Source: Anaeramoeba flamelloides (taxonomy: Eukaryota > Metamonada > Anaeramoebidae). Taken from it: a stretch of DNA of 64,000 nucleotides. The notes beneath the pieces are model-generated. The model worked only from the letters and a program-made list of their open reading frames with translations. It did not search any database and was not told the DNA's origin. Shown here one piece after another: positions 1 through 10,969 of the stretch; position 1 is the first letter of the stretch, and each line of letters opens with the position of its first letter. Location: contig JANTQA010000015.1 in NCBI GenBank assembly GCA_027625915.1, positions 3,873,001 through 3,937,000 on the forward strand, given 5' to 3'. A program made the translations under genes and the position numbers.

Positions 1-676
1 TGGAAAAGGGAATGAAAAGGGGAATGAAAAGGGGAACGGAAAAGGGAATGGAAAAGGGAATGGAAAAGAAAAAGATAAGCAAATAAACAAAAAGAAAAAA
101 AGTAAAAAAAGTGAAAACATTAACAAAGAAGTCTCAAATAAACAAAACAAAACTAAAAAAAAATCAAAGAATCTTACAAACCCTAAAGAAAGTTCGAAAA
201 AGCATATCAAATACAACATTAGTTCAAAACATGCAAGATATTGCCCAGTAAAAAACTATGTTAACTTTTTTACAGAATTAGGAGTCACAGACATTATTCG
301 TTTATGTCAACCCTTCTACGACAAAAGGCATTTTACTGAAAATGGTTTTAATTTCCACGACTTGTATTTTATTGATGGTGGTTTGCCTACTCTGAAAATT
401 TTTAAAAAGTTTTTGCAAATTGCCTCAAAAACACAAGAAAAATCTGAAAGATTTGAGAAAAATGCAATAGTCGCTGTTCATTGTAAAGCTGGCCTTGGCC
501 GAACAGGTGTTCTTGTTTGTTCCGTTTTACATAGATTTTATAAATTTTCAGCCCGACAGGCTATTGCTTGGAATCGATTGTGCAGACCTGGATCAGTTAT
601 GGGATTCCAACAGGAGTTTTTAGTTAATTTAGAAAATGGTACACTTGGTAACGAAAATCATATGGACTTTTTTTAA
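1..676 (+). CDS. CDC14: CDC14-type dual-specificity protein phosphatase, 3' part
   Basis: Frame 2 is open from the window edge to the TAA at 674-676, giving 224 residues; the 5' end lies outside. CDC14 phosphatases reverse CDK phosphorylation in mitotic exit, cytokinesis or cilium functions. The catalytic loop HCKAGLGRTG starts at base 479 (Cys codon 482-484). Upstream are family signatures: IIRLCQPFYDKRHFTENGF, then HDLYFIDGG with the Asp of the general-acid loop. Downstream, IAWNRLCRPGSVMG matches the family's IAW.R.CRPGSV block. The protein ends only about 20 residues after this block, so the long C-terminal tail of animal and yeast CDC14 is missing. The first ~75 residues are Gly-Lys-Gly-Asn repeats followed by a Lys/Asn-rich stretch, where the linker between the two DSP lobes should be. 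No intron is visible in this part. Confidence 0.9.
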   Translation, partial: GKGNEKGNEKGNGKGNGKGNGKEKDKQINKKKKSKKSENINKEVSNKQNKTKKKSKNLTNPKESSKKHIKYNISSKHARYCPVKNYVNFFTELGVTDIIRLCQPFYDKRHFTENGFNFHDLYFIDGGLPTLKIFKKFLQIASKTQEKSERFEKNAIVAVHCKAGLGRTGVLVCSVLHRFYKFSARQAIAWNRLCRPGSVMGFQQEFLVNLENGTLGNENHMDFF

Positions 677-3051
677 ATATGCCTTTGAACAATTTATTTT
701 ATTTATCTATTTTTTGAATTTTTATAAATTGATTAAAGATGTATTAATCCGAATAAATAAAATTTATTTCCAATTATTTTCTGTAACTGACATTGTAAAA
801 TTAAATTATCAATTTTTTTTTTTTTTCACTTGATTTGCTAATATTTAGAACTATTAATTTCGCCATATACAAATTTTGTAATAAACTTGCTTTCTAAATC
901 ATTCATTAGATTTTTTTAGAAGTAGTAAAACATTATTTATATAATTATTTGGTATTTAACAGTTTTCTTAAATTTTATTTTTATTTGGAAGACTTTATTA
1001 CAATGTTTAACATTTCTATATCAAAGATTAATATTGTTTTTTGTAAGAAAATTATTTTAGAATTTTTCATGATGAAAAAACAGATAAATTGAATATGATA
1101 ATTTTAGTTTTTTTAAAAAAAACAATTATATACTATTAGAATTTTTTTAAAAAAAAAACAAATATATTCAGGATACAACCCTTTGTTAACTATTAGAAAA
1201 TCACTTTTAAGGTTACAAAAAAAAAAAAAAAAATGAAATGCAGCTTTTCACTTTATTATTTTTTTGAATTTTAACTTATATTTAGATATTTTCTAGATAA
1301 CTTTAATTGAAAGGAAAAAATGAACGAGCAAAAATACCTGATAAATAAACACCAGTTTCTTCGAACTTTACTCTATGGGTTTATTTCTAATAATAATTAA
1401 TATATATATATATATATATATTAATTATATTATCATAAAAATATTTAACATTTTTTTAATTTAAAGTAAAGCCCATAAAAAATTTGATAAAAAAATTCTT
1501 GAATTTAAAAGAATTGAGAAAAAATTATTATTTTTTTTCTCTTATTTCATTTTTAAAAAACATCAAAAAGCAATTTTTTTTTTTTTTTTTGAAAACTTAA
1601 TTGGAAATCATTGTTATTTAAATGATTTTTTTTTTTAAAAACTTTTGTTCTTTCCTTTCTAAATTATTTTGAAATTTTACTCTTTTTAATCAAAAAAAAC
1701 CGGTTAAATATGCTATTTTTTGTTTTTATAAAGTTCACTATATTGGTATATTTAAAAGTTATTAGTATATAATTTAATCATTTTTAGTTCTAATAAAACG
1801 AATAGGTTATTTTTTAATGACATACTTTATTCAGAAAATATTAGAAAATTTTCAAGTATAATTTGACGTATATTTCTTTTATAAATAAATTTCGAAAAAG
1901 TAAAAGAGAAAAAGATCTGACAAGAGTAAATATGTTTAATTTTATTCTAAAAAATTCATTTTTTTTTTATTTGCACAATTTCAAAAGGTAAAATATGTCA
2001 TCCAACAAAAGATAAAATAATATGTAGGAAAAAAAATTCAAAGGTTCCTAATAGTTGTTGAAATAGTTGGTTACTTTACCTCTATTCCAAAGAAAACTAA
2101 GTAAAAATCCAAAAGAAGATGATTTTAATTTTTCAAGATGGTGAAGGTACACAATAAAATTTGAAAATAAAAGAAAAATAAAAAAATGTGTTGTCCATTC
2201 AATAAAATTAACTTATTTTCGTAAGTAAACCCCATTCCAAAAATTTGGACACACCCAAAATCTAAAATAGGCAAAAAAAAAAAACACAACTTATTATATT
2301 TTTTCAAACCTAATTTAAAATCACATTTAAGTTAGATAGTATCAATGTTTTTATAAGTAATTATTTTAATCCAAATAAAAGGAAAAAATTATAAAACTCA
2401 AAAAAAAAAACAGGTGTATCCAAAATAATGAAACGAGTGGAACAAAAAATGTATTGGTAAATTTGTTGAAATTTCACCAACAATTGTTGATCGATCAAAT
2501 GATAAGATACCGTCAACCAGTTGTATGTGATTTTCCAATTTAACAAACTCAACGCTAACCTTCTATCAACGATCGAAAAAAAATTCCAGATCTAAGAAAA
2601 CAGATTATGTAACTGAAAAAAGGGAAATGAAAACAAAGCAAAAAAGACAAAAAATGAAATAGTTTGTCAAATCAAAATTATTCCCAAATCGAATTTAAAG
2701 TGTAGTATTGTTATTCTTTAAACTGTTTAAACTGTGTCGAAAATTTTGGGAATTTAGTTTAATTAATTTTTAATAATTTAAATTAACAAGTAATTCGGTA
2801 TAGAGCGGGCAATAAAATTATATATTCAAAAGTAGGAAAAGATAAGAGAAAAGAAAACGAAAATAAATTTAAAAAAGTGTTTGATATAATTTTTTTTCTT
2901 AAGATTAAATATATTCGCTTTATGATCTTTTGAAAATAATCAATTTGTTCGGCATTATTTTTTATTGTGTGAAAATAAATAAAAGGATGATAAAAAATAA
3001 TAATAAAAAAAAATAGATTTGTTATTTTTCAACTAATATAAAATTTTTATT
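677..3051. other. Intergenic, convergent 3' ends of CDC14 and RAD6; no gene recognised
   Basis: Extremely AT-rich spacer between two convergent genes. It holds a (TA)10 tract at 1401-1420 flanked by AATTAA/TTAATT, many A and T runs, and a decayed dispersed repeat at about 2520-2762 related to 12645-12896. Minus-strand open stretches at 2125-2307 and 2361-2552 are short. One contains GFTYENKLILLNG, faintly like a Tc1/mariner transposase core, but I cannot confirm it. Confidence 0.5.
2520..2762. repeat. Dispersed decayed repeat, copy 1 (sister at 12645-12896)
   Basis: Two diverged copies align over about 240 bp. Shared landmarks are a GGAATTTTTTTC block read on the minus strand, AACAGATTA(T/A)GTAAC, TTCCCAAAT/TTTCCAAAT, CTTTAAA(C/T)TGT and a terminal GGGAATTTAGTTT. 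On the minus strand both copies give a short peptide like EFFS..(D/N)R.L.LSLLN, hinting at a dead coding element. Family unknown. Confidence 0.5.
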
Positions 3052-6000
3052 TTATTTTTCGTCCCAGCTTTCTTCAACAATTTGTTTAACTTTTCGATAG
3101 TATTCGCGTTTATTTTGTTCAAAAAGACGAGCGGCTTCTATGTTTGCTATTATAATTGAAAATAATAATAAAATATTTCGGAAGATTGTTAATGGATATT
3201 TTCAAGTTTTGTGGGTATAATAAAAAATTTAAAGATATTTTTCCTTGTGAAACTAAAAAACATAAAGAAATACAATATTTTTTTCAAATTTGATCTCTTT
3301 TGTTAAAAAACGAATCATGCCAAGTGCCATTTATTTATATTTAAAAGTTCAATTAAAGTAATAAAGCATTAAAAAAAAAAATAAAAATTTTTCTCCTGTT
3401 TGAGCTTGTTCAAATTGATTTATTAAATTATATTTGAAAAAATGTTTATTTATCATATTATCTGAACGATTCAATGTAAGTAAATTTAATCAAACGATTA
3501 GTTGATTTTGTCAAAAAGTAACAATTTAAAAAGCCTGAATAATTTTAATTTTATCATACAGTATTTTTCATATTCTAATTATGGATCTTTTGGGGTTTTT
3601 TGGATCTTTTTTTTTTTTTTTGGGAAACCGACCGATAATTCCAAATACATTTTTTAAAGAGTAAAACAATTTTTTATTGTATACTAATTAAAATTTTTAA
3701 AACTAAAATTGTTCGCAAAGGATTTCATTGTAGGAAATATAAAAAAAAAATTGGTATTTTTTGTTATCATCTCAACTGTTGCTTTGTGAGCATATATTGG
3801 TTAATTTTACAATTTAATAAACAGCATTCATAACTTTTATATTTGAATGAGGTAAAAAATTGAGAATGGTATGATGTTTTGAAATAAAAAAAAAGGAAAA
3901 AAATAGATTCCTAATTTTCAGAGATATTTTTTTTCCATTTTTAGTAAATGAAAATTTTGATAAATGTTTCAATATTTTATCTTAAATTGTAATGTAAATG
4001 TTCGTTTTGAGTATGTTTTGTTTGATTTTTACAAAATAAATAAGATTAATTCCAGCTAGATTAGAAAAGTGAGTTCTAAAAATTGTAAAAAGTGTTCCTT
4101 TAATGATTTAAAATAATAAGTTTAACAGTATGAGAAACACTTTTTAAAAAAATTTTTACGCACTTGTGTAAAACAGCTGTTATTATAAAAAAAATCTTAA
4201 GGGCCTAGTCATTTGCCTTGGATTTGCTCCATACCCAAGGGGAGACTTGAGACCAAAAAGGGTATTGTAAAATAGCCCTTCTTTTGGTTGACAAAATTCA
4301 AATAACAAAAAAAAAATTTCATTAGATCATCTCTAACAAAAAATTTAACAAATAAAAATAAGTTTAAAAAGAGTTCTCAATTTCAAAAAATCAAAATTTA
4401 AAAAAAAAAATTCATCTTTTCTCATTTTATATTTCCAAATGGTTAAATTTCTTTAATTTAAAACAAATTGCTTTCTTGAAGTGCGCAATCAATTTAATTC
4501 GATTTAATCTGATTTGTGGTTATTTTGTAACCCTCTAAATTTGACCAAGTAAGGATTATGTAACATTCTTTAGAAAAAAATAAATCATTTGAGAAAAATG
4601 AAAAAAAAGAAAAAAAAAAATCACCGAGATCTCAAAAAGCGTCAAAGAGAGACAATTCAAAATCAATACAGTTGTTTTCAAAATTGTATATTCTAACCAT
4701 TCTAATTGGAAATTGAGTTTTGATCTTTAGCGCTTTTTTCTAAAAAGTTACTCTTTTTTGATTGTTGATTTTCGGAGATCGATCATACTATCACAGGTTG
4801 GATAGTTTTTGATTGGTATTAGGCACTCAAAAAAATTACAAAAAGGTTTTTTTTCCATTTCAGAAAATTATTTTTCACCTTACGCGATCCTGAAAAAATT
4901 TTTTCAAAAAAAAATTAAATATTTGTTAATTTTTTACCCTTTTTAATAACTTCAATTAGAATAAACACTATTGGTTCTTAAAGGATCTTTGATCAAAAAA
5001 TATTTTTAAAGATATTTTACAATTTAAGTTGGAAAATCCAATTTTCCAGGTTCTATTAATATTTTTTTCTAATTTAAGGGATTAGCGTCTACCAAGGAGA
5101 AGCCTAGGAACAAAGTATGTTGTTATTGGGTTTAACCACATTACTGCTACATGGTTCAAATGCCTCTAAAAAATCGATTAGTCAAGTAGTAATATTTGTT
5201 GATCTCATCAATTAAAACTGATCTATGTATTAGTAAAAAACCCAATAATTTCAGAATAAAATCTGCATTATGCCATAAATTTAAAGGTTGAATTATCAAT
5301 ATTCAGACTACAAAGTCACAAAATATCTTTCTTAAATTTGTGGCGAAATGTAGATTAGTTACTAAAAAATTCGTTTTTTTTTTAAAAATTAAATAATTAA
5401 CCAATAAATTTTTTTGACAAATTATTTCTCAAATCATGCAAATATATTGATGCTACAAGTACCTTTATCAAAAGCAAAAAAAACTAATCAGTTTTTGTAC
5501 TTTTATGTTGATGATTATTGAGTTAATCTTTGAAATTCAAAAATTATAAAAATAGTTACTTTTGGAGGTTCTAAATCCAAATTATTAAATACCAGAATAC
5601 TGTATTTTGGAGTTTCTATTTTTTGATTTGGAAAAGGAATTAAAAAAAATTTTTTTCAAAATGAAACTTTTTTAATAGTGATCATTAGTAAAAAATGTAA
5701 TAATTTATTGTGCAATAAGATTTATAATAGATTTTTTAGAGCTATTTGTGCCATAGTGCACTAATACCATTTACACCCAATTACAATATACTTTAATGAT
5801 TGGTAAATCTATGGTGACGCCAATCCCTTAATAGTAAAAAATTTGAAAACTTTTCTTCTTCTAGCTAAGATGTCATTTTATTATATTTTAAAAGTATTTT
5901 AAATCTGATGAATATCTTTCAAATAGGGAATCAATTATTTGGACTTTTAAAGAATTATTTCTTCTTTTAAATTGGAAAAAATATTTTTTGATTTTTAGTT

Positions 6001-9000
6001 TTTTTTTTTTTTAATTTTTGAAATAAACAGAAAATTTTAATAAATTTTCGGTTTATTTCTAAAGAAAACCTACCGCCGTTAGCTTTTTCTGAATTTAAAA
6101 GAATTGAGTTAAATCAAAGATTTTACTCAATTCTTTTGAATTTTGGAAAAGCTAGGCACTTTACGGACACTCTCGTTAGGTTTTTTTTACTTTAGAAATA
6201 AACAGAAAATTTTAATAAATTTTCGGTTTATTTCTAAAGTAAAATAAACCGCCGTTAGCTTTTCCAGAATTTTAATGAATTATGTAAAATCAAATATTTT
6301 TCTCTATTCTTTTGAATTCTGGAAAAGCTAGGCACTTTACGGACACTCTCGTTAGATTTTCCTGAATTTAAAAGAATGGAGTTAAATCAAAGATTTTACT
6401 CAATTCTTTTGAATTTTGGAAAACCGCCCTTAGCTTTTCTTGAGTTTTCTGTTTATTTGTGAAGTGTTCTAGGTTGTTTTTACTTTTCGAAATAAACCGA
6501 AAATTTATTAAAATTTTCTGTTTATTTCTAAAAGTAAAAAAAACGTAACGAAAATCAATAGATTTTTCAGATAAAACAGAAAACCTCAAGAAAAGCTAGG
6601 CACTTGACAGACACTCCAATATTTATCATCAGTTATTTTTTTTCCGTAATTGAGTTTTTTTAGATGAGTAGAGTGTTTTCAAAACTATTAGTAATTATCC
6701 CTTCAAAAAAATATCCTAAAGTTTAATTTAAAGAAAAAGCATTTTTTCATCCATTTAAAATTTTTTACCCCAAAATAGACCTTTTTTTCTAGACTAGAGA
6801 CTTTTAAAAATCGAAGTACTATTAACAACAATAAATACAACAGCCTCAAGATTTTTAAGAACTGAAATGTTGATTATATTTTGAATAAACTTGATTAACA
6901 GGATGAAATGATAATTGAAGTTGTAGTTTTGTCTAACTTTTTTTTTTCAATTTTATTTTTTCATACTAGTTTAGTGACTCGAACCTTAAGGAAGTAGGTA
7001 CATTTTACCATTTTGAAAATTTTTAATTGTGAGACAACATTACTGAAAAAAGATTTTTTGAGTGCAGAGATATTGAAACTTGAAACCAAAATATCCTATT
7101 CAATGCTCTATTTGTGAAAAGAGAACGAACCCAAAGTAAACTAGAGTTGAACCTTTTAATTTTTCGATTTTTTGAACATTTTTTTTTTTAAATTTTTGGT
7201 CTTATTAAATTAGGTTTTGGATCTAGAAATGTGTATATACGGAATGAGTGAAATTAATGAGATTAAACCAAAAAATAGACACGGGAAGGTGTGTATTTGA
7301 AACAAATATTTTCTTTTAGAAGACCAAACACGAAAGATCACCTTTCCAAGATAAATTTGTTGAAATCAAGATTGAAAAAAAAAAAATTCAACCAAAATCC
7401 TATTTTTGAAGATTTGTTTTCTTTATCTTCTTAATTTAGATTAAACCAAACAAGTCATTACCTTGAATTTCTCTCCCCATTACTATTTATTATTATTTTA
7501 CAAATTTGTTTTAAAAATTCTATTTTTAAAATATTTTTCTCAAATATTTTTATCAAACTAAGCCAAAATCAAGAATACAGTTTCAAAAATTAAAGTAAAG
7601 GGGTTGAATTATCGGAATCAAAAAACAGTTACAAAAGATTCAAATCAAAATAATTGAAAATTTAAGAAAAAATTTCAATGAGATTCAGAATTATTTGGAG
7701 TTTTCATTTTAATGGAAAATAAATAATTATAAAATCAAACGAATCCGTCCAATAAATCTTTATTTCTGAAGAGGAATCCAATAAACATCCTATTTTCTTT
7801 GAACTCAAAACTAGAATTAGATGAATTAAATGAAAATAGGATTTTTAAATCCATTTTGGAAATTCTTTAGAAATAAAAATGTAATTTTTTTCTCAAAAAT
7901 TTTACAAACAAAAGTTTTTTCATATGAAGAATTAAAAATTAAACCAAATAAAGAAGAAGTAATTGTGTCAAATGAAGCAGATAAGATCAAGAAATAAATG
8001 ATTTTTATTTTTTTTCTTCATTAATTTTTTCATTTTTTTGATTTGCATTTTTTAGTTGGGTATGAAAATATATTATACTATGGATCTATTCCAATCTCGT
8101 ATTTATTAAAATGTCAATGTATTTGGTTATTGAAATGATTGGAATTATTCATTTTCACATAAATAGTGGCACTCAAAATTTGAAAAATGTACTTGCCCTC
8201 TTAAATTTATTATTCTTGGCTGTATATTTTTTTTTTTTTACTTTGTTTTTATCTCAAAAATTACTCTGTAATTATTCTGATCAAGAATAAATAAACTCAT
8301 GACTAATCACACACTTTACTTCAAAAAAGAACTTTTAAAGTGCTTTTAATTTCGTTTTGGTTGTTCGAAGAAAGGGCTTAAAGAAGAGGTTAAAAAGAAT
8401 TGTTTGTCAATTTGCAAGGGAAATAAAAAAATAAAAAAAGAAAAAGAAAAAAGAAAAAAACAAAAACATACCAGGACTACGAGGATTTGGATCTGTTAGT
8501 AAAGACTGTTTAATAATATTAATGAAAGAAGAGAAAAAGAGGTTTTTTTTATTGGTGTTTGTTGGATAAAAAAAAAAAAAAAAAAAAAAATCGATTAAAA
8601 AAAAAATGTTGATTTAAAAAAAATAAAAAGAAAAAAGTAAAAAGAATTTATTTACTTGTATTGAGGTCAAAATTGAAGAAACATCATAAATTGGGCTCCA
8701 ACTAGATTTCAAAATGTCTAAACAAATTCTGCCATCACTGTAGACATTTGGATGAAAAATCTTGGAAATGAATTTTACATTAGGTGGTTTGTTTGGGTAT
8801 TCCTCATGGAAGACAAGCTTTAATTTGAAAATTCCACCTTCCCAAGCTACAAGTTTTTTGAATGAGATCAATTTTTAAATTGATGAAAAAAAAAAAGAAA
8901 AAGCAAACAAAAAGCCAAACGAAATTCAAAAAAAAAAAAAAAAAGAATTTTGAACAAATTAAAAAGAATTTTGAACAAATTAAAAAGAATCTAGGAGCAA

Positions 9001-9329
9001 AACAAAGAAATGTAAAAAGAGATTTGAATAATTACCTGAATCTTCTGGTCCAAACATAAGAGCAGTCCACTCCATAATGTTGTTTTCATCTGGTACAGCC
9101 TGTAAAGGATTTTGTAAGTCATTATTAAATTTAAAAAAAAAATCAAAATATTTGGAATTTGTTGTTTTATTTCGAAGGTTATTAGGTTTCTTTTTTTTTG
9201 TTTGATGAAAAAAAGAAAAGGAAAAAGGTATCTTAATCAAGACAAATTTTATACATTAATTCCAACAAGGTTATCGCTTTGAAGTTTTTTAAAGTCTTTC
9301 ATTAGTCTTGTTTTTGAAGGAGTTATCAT
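3052..9329 (-). CDS. RAD6: E2 ubiquitin-conjugating enzyme, RAD6/UBE2A-UBE2B type, five exons
   Basis: RAD6-type E2 enzymes load ubiquitin on an active-site Cys and, with RAD18 or BRE1-type E3s, act in post-replication repair and histone H2B ubiquitination. Exons (minus strand): 9329-9255, 9099-9036, 8846-8656, 8505-8472, 3146-3052. They total 459 nt and give 152 aa, exactly the length of human UBE2A/B. All junctions are GT-AG and in phase. Visible motifs: N-terminal [25 protein letters not shown] at 78-80, catalytic Cys88 in [27 protein letters not shown], and DPNPRSPAN. The C-terminus ends VEESWDEK, without a long acidic tail as in yeast Rad6. Introns are 155, 189, 150 and 5325 nt; the last is stuffed with mobile elements. 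The start is the only ATG giving the conserved N-terminus. Confidence 0.95.
5078..5827 (+). mobile_element. TTAA-flanked TIR element, copy A (750 bp)
   Basis: Starts GGGATTAGCGTC and ends GACGCCAATCCC, an inverted repeat, with TTAA on both sides (5074-5077 and 5828-5831). It sits inside the composite element; the matching place in composite copy II (29636-29639) has a single TTAA and continuous flanks, so TTAA is the duplicated target. Near-full relative at 58221-58984; decayed or partial relatives at 10970-11730, 30620-30920 (reverse), 35335-35470, 42294-42545 and 44140-44650. No transposase is encoded. A TTAA target recalls piggyBac, but piggyBac ends usually read CCC...GGG, not GGG...CCC. 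Confidence 0.85.
6001..6617. repeat. Hairpin-module array in composite copy I
   Basis: Alternating near-perfect hairpins. Module A is TTTTCCAGAATTTAAAAG ... CTTTTGAATTCTGGAAAA (about 70 bp). Module B is TTTACTTTAGAAATAAACAG ... TTTATTTCTAAAGTAAA (about 70 bp). They are joined by short conserved linkers: CCGCCGTTAGC, and CTAGGCACTTTACGGACACT plus CTCGTTAG, the latter occurring twice unchanged (about 6155-6180 and 6328-6355). At least three A and three B modules are present. Confidence 0.85.
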
Positions 9330-10269
9330 TTGAGCAAATCAATAATACAAATATAAAAAAAATTTTTTTTGAAAAAAAGAGAGAAAAATGATCCCAAAGT
9401 GTAATAATTTTCTTGGAAATGTCTAGAATTTACACAACTAATTTCAGACAAAATACCCAAAACTTGATTATGGATCAAACGGAATTCCAATTTTTAAAAT
9501 TTGAAGGTCTTAGTCATTTTCAATTTTTTAAATTCAAATAAAGGAATTAAGCGTTTCATCACTATTTGAAGAAGAAAATAAAAACTTTCTCAAGTAGTAA
9601 TAAGATTTCGCAGATATCCTTTCTTTAGCTCTTCTTTTTTTGACTTTGGTATCATTCATTTTTGCTAGTATTCAGAAAAGAATAGAGAATTAAATTTTCA
9701 CACATCCACTTTTATTTCAATTATTAAAAATTTCAAAAGAAATTTAATATAATTGTTAATCTCGATTTAATTGTTTTGTTCTTTTGTGTGATACACGTTT
9801 TGGTAATTTTTGTACCAACCCAGAATCTGAAATGAAAGGGATATTAGAATTGAAAAAAGATAATGAATCGAAAATTTACAACTAGAAAATTCCAAACACA
9901 AGTATTTCAATTTTCAATCAAACCAACACGAAACTTGGGGTCTGTGTGTGTATTGTTGCTACAAGATCTCAAAGTGATCAAAAAACATTATAAGAATAGG
10001 TTGGGTTTGGTATTATTACGTTTTTTAACACAAAATCAGATTCAAACAAGAACCATACAAAATAGAATCAAATCAAAGATGGTAAAATAGACAAATTCTC
10101 GACACCTTATTATTTAAAAAAAGAAAAAAAAAATGAGGTTTATAATGATTATTCTTTGAGGATTGCTTTTATTTGTGGATCACTTAATTATGATCCTGGG
10201 GATTTTTTGTCCTGCACTATAAGATCACCCAAAGTATAAAAAAAAAATAAAGCCCAAAAAAAAAACTAC

Positions 10270-10510
10270 TATTTGTTGCAAAATAAATACAATAAAATTT
10301 TCATTCAGCTTTCGATAAAAAGATTTTTAAATAAATCAGGTAACATTTCAAATTTTTAATTTTTTAAACAAGATGAAATAATTAATTTCCCTTTGTGAAT
10401 TGGGTGCTTTGATGGTTTATTTTCATTCATTGAGAGAGGAGTTTTTTTTTTTAGAAAGATGAATGAAAATTTTGATTTTTTTATTTTACAATTAACAGCA
10501 AGAATGCATT
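10270..10510. repeat. Dispersed repeat with inverted ends, copy 1 (sister at 17985-18215)
   Basis: Shares with 17985-18215 the blocks AAATTTTCATTCAGCTTTCG, AAAAAGATTTT, AAATTTTTAATT and a final GAATGAAAATTTTGAT..TTTTACAATTAA. CAAAATTTTCATTC near the left and GAATGAAAATTTTG near the right are mutually inverted, so this is probably a small TIR element of about 230 bp. Confidence 0.6.
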
Positions 10511-10969
10511 AAAAAAAAATTGGCCCTAATGTTACACAATTTTTTATTTTTTCAAATCAATAACAATCTTAAAAAAATAAATATGTACCTTTATTTCGAG
10601 AATTGTGTCTTAAATAAAGAGTTTTTTTTTTGTACCCTGTTGATTAATTAGAGTTTGATATAAAATTTTTATATATGTTGTAATTTAATAAATCATCCAA
10701 GAGGGGGATTTTTGAAAAGTTTACTTGCAAATAAAAAAAAAATTCCTCTTTCTAAAATATAGTTTAATTGTTATTATCAAATTTTGCTTATTGTATTGAG
10801 ATCTACACTTTTTATTTTCTTCGATTTTAAGTTTTTCTTTTTTATTTTGGGTTATTAAAGATTGTCTTTTGTTTTGTTTTGTTGGTTAGAGAAGTCGGTT
10901 TTTTATAAATTCTGATTCAGAAGAAAGAAAAGATTTTTTTTCATTTATAGATATTGTGAGATTATTTTC

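Larger units (their letters stand above)
4876..6976 (-). mobile_element. Composite TIR element with internal hairpin array, copy I, interrupted by a TTAA element
   Basis: Aligns along its whole length, in reverse orientation, with 28652-29833. Order on the minus strand: terminal part (CTAGTATGAAAAAATAAAATTG), ~320 bp of unique left sequence with the landmark AGTCTAGAAAAAAAGG, then TGATGATAAATATT, a hairpin array (6617-6001), and a ~300-bp right part ending TTTTTTCAGGATCGCG. The ends are imperfect inverted repeats (ATGAAAAAAT and CTGAAAAAAT cores). The right part is split at 5828/5077 by the 750-bp TTAA element; without it the copy is about 1.35 kb. No protein is visible, so it looks non-autonomous. 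Confidence 0.75.
3147..8471 (-). other. Giant last intron of RAD6 (5325 nt)
   Basis: Donor GTATGT at 8471-8466 and acceptor ending ATAATAG at 3147. It splits the codon for the Ala of SPAN and is about 30 times longer than the gene's other introns. It contains the composite hairpin element at about 4876-6976 with a TTAA element inside it. The remainder (3147-4870 and 6977-8465) is AT-rich sequence in which I recognise no exon; a small GC-richer self-complementary segment lies at 4198-4280. Confidence 0.9.

Noticed and set aside
2125-2552. A Tc1/mariner transposase on the minus strand
   Set aside because: Only a faint resemblance (GFTYENKLILLNG), no DDE residues in order and no terminal repeats found.
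5140-5160. Pol III B-box-like ATGGTTCAAATGCC in the TTAA family, suggesting a tRNA-derived SINE
   Set aside because: The element has terminal inverted repeats and TTAA duplication, no A box in register and no A-rich tail.
6001-6617. Regularly spaced repeats resembling a CRISPR array
   Set aside because: The spacers are themselves repeats, the units are long palindromes of varied order, and the context is a eukaryotic intron.
9540-9830. Small basic minus-strand peptides (LVQKLPKRVSHKRTKQLNRD and MNDTKVKKRRAKERISAKS) upstream of RAD6
   Set aside because: They suggest a small ribosomal-type protein, but neither matches a family I know, the two pieces cannot be joined with good splice sites, and the adjacent sequence is a dispersed repeat.
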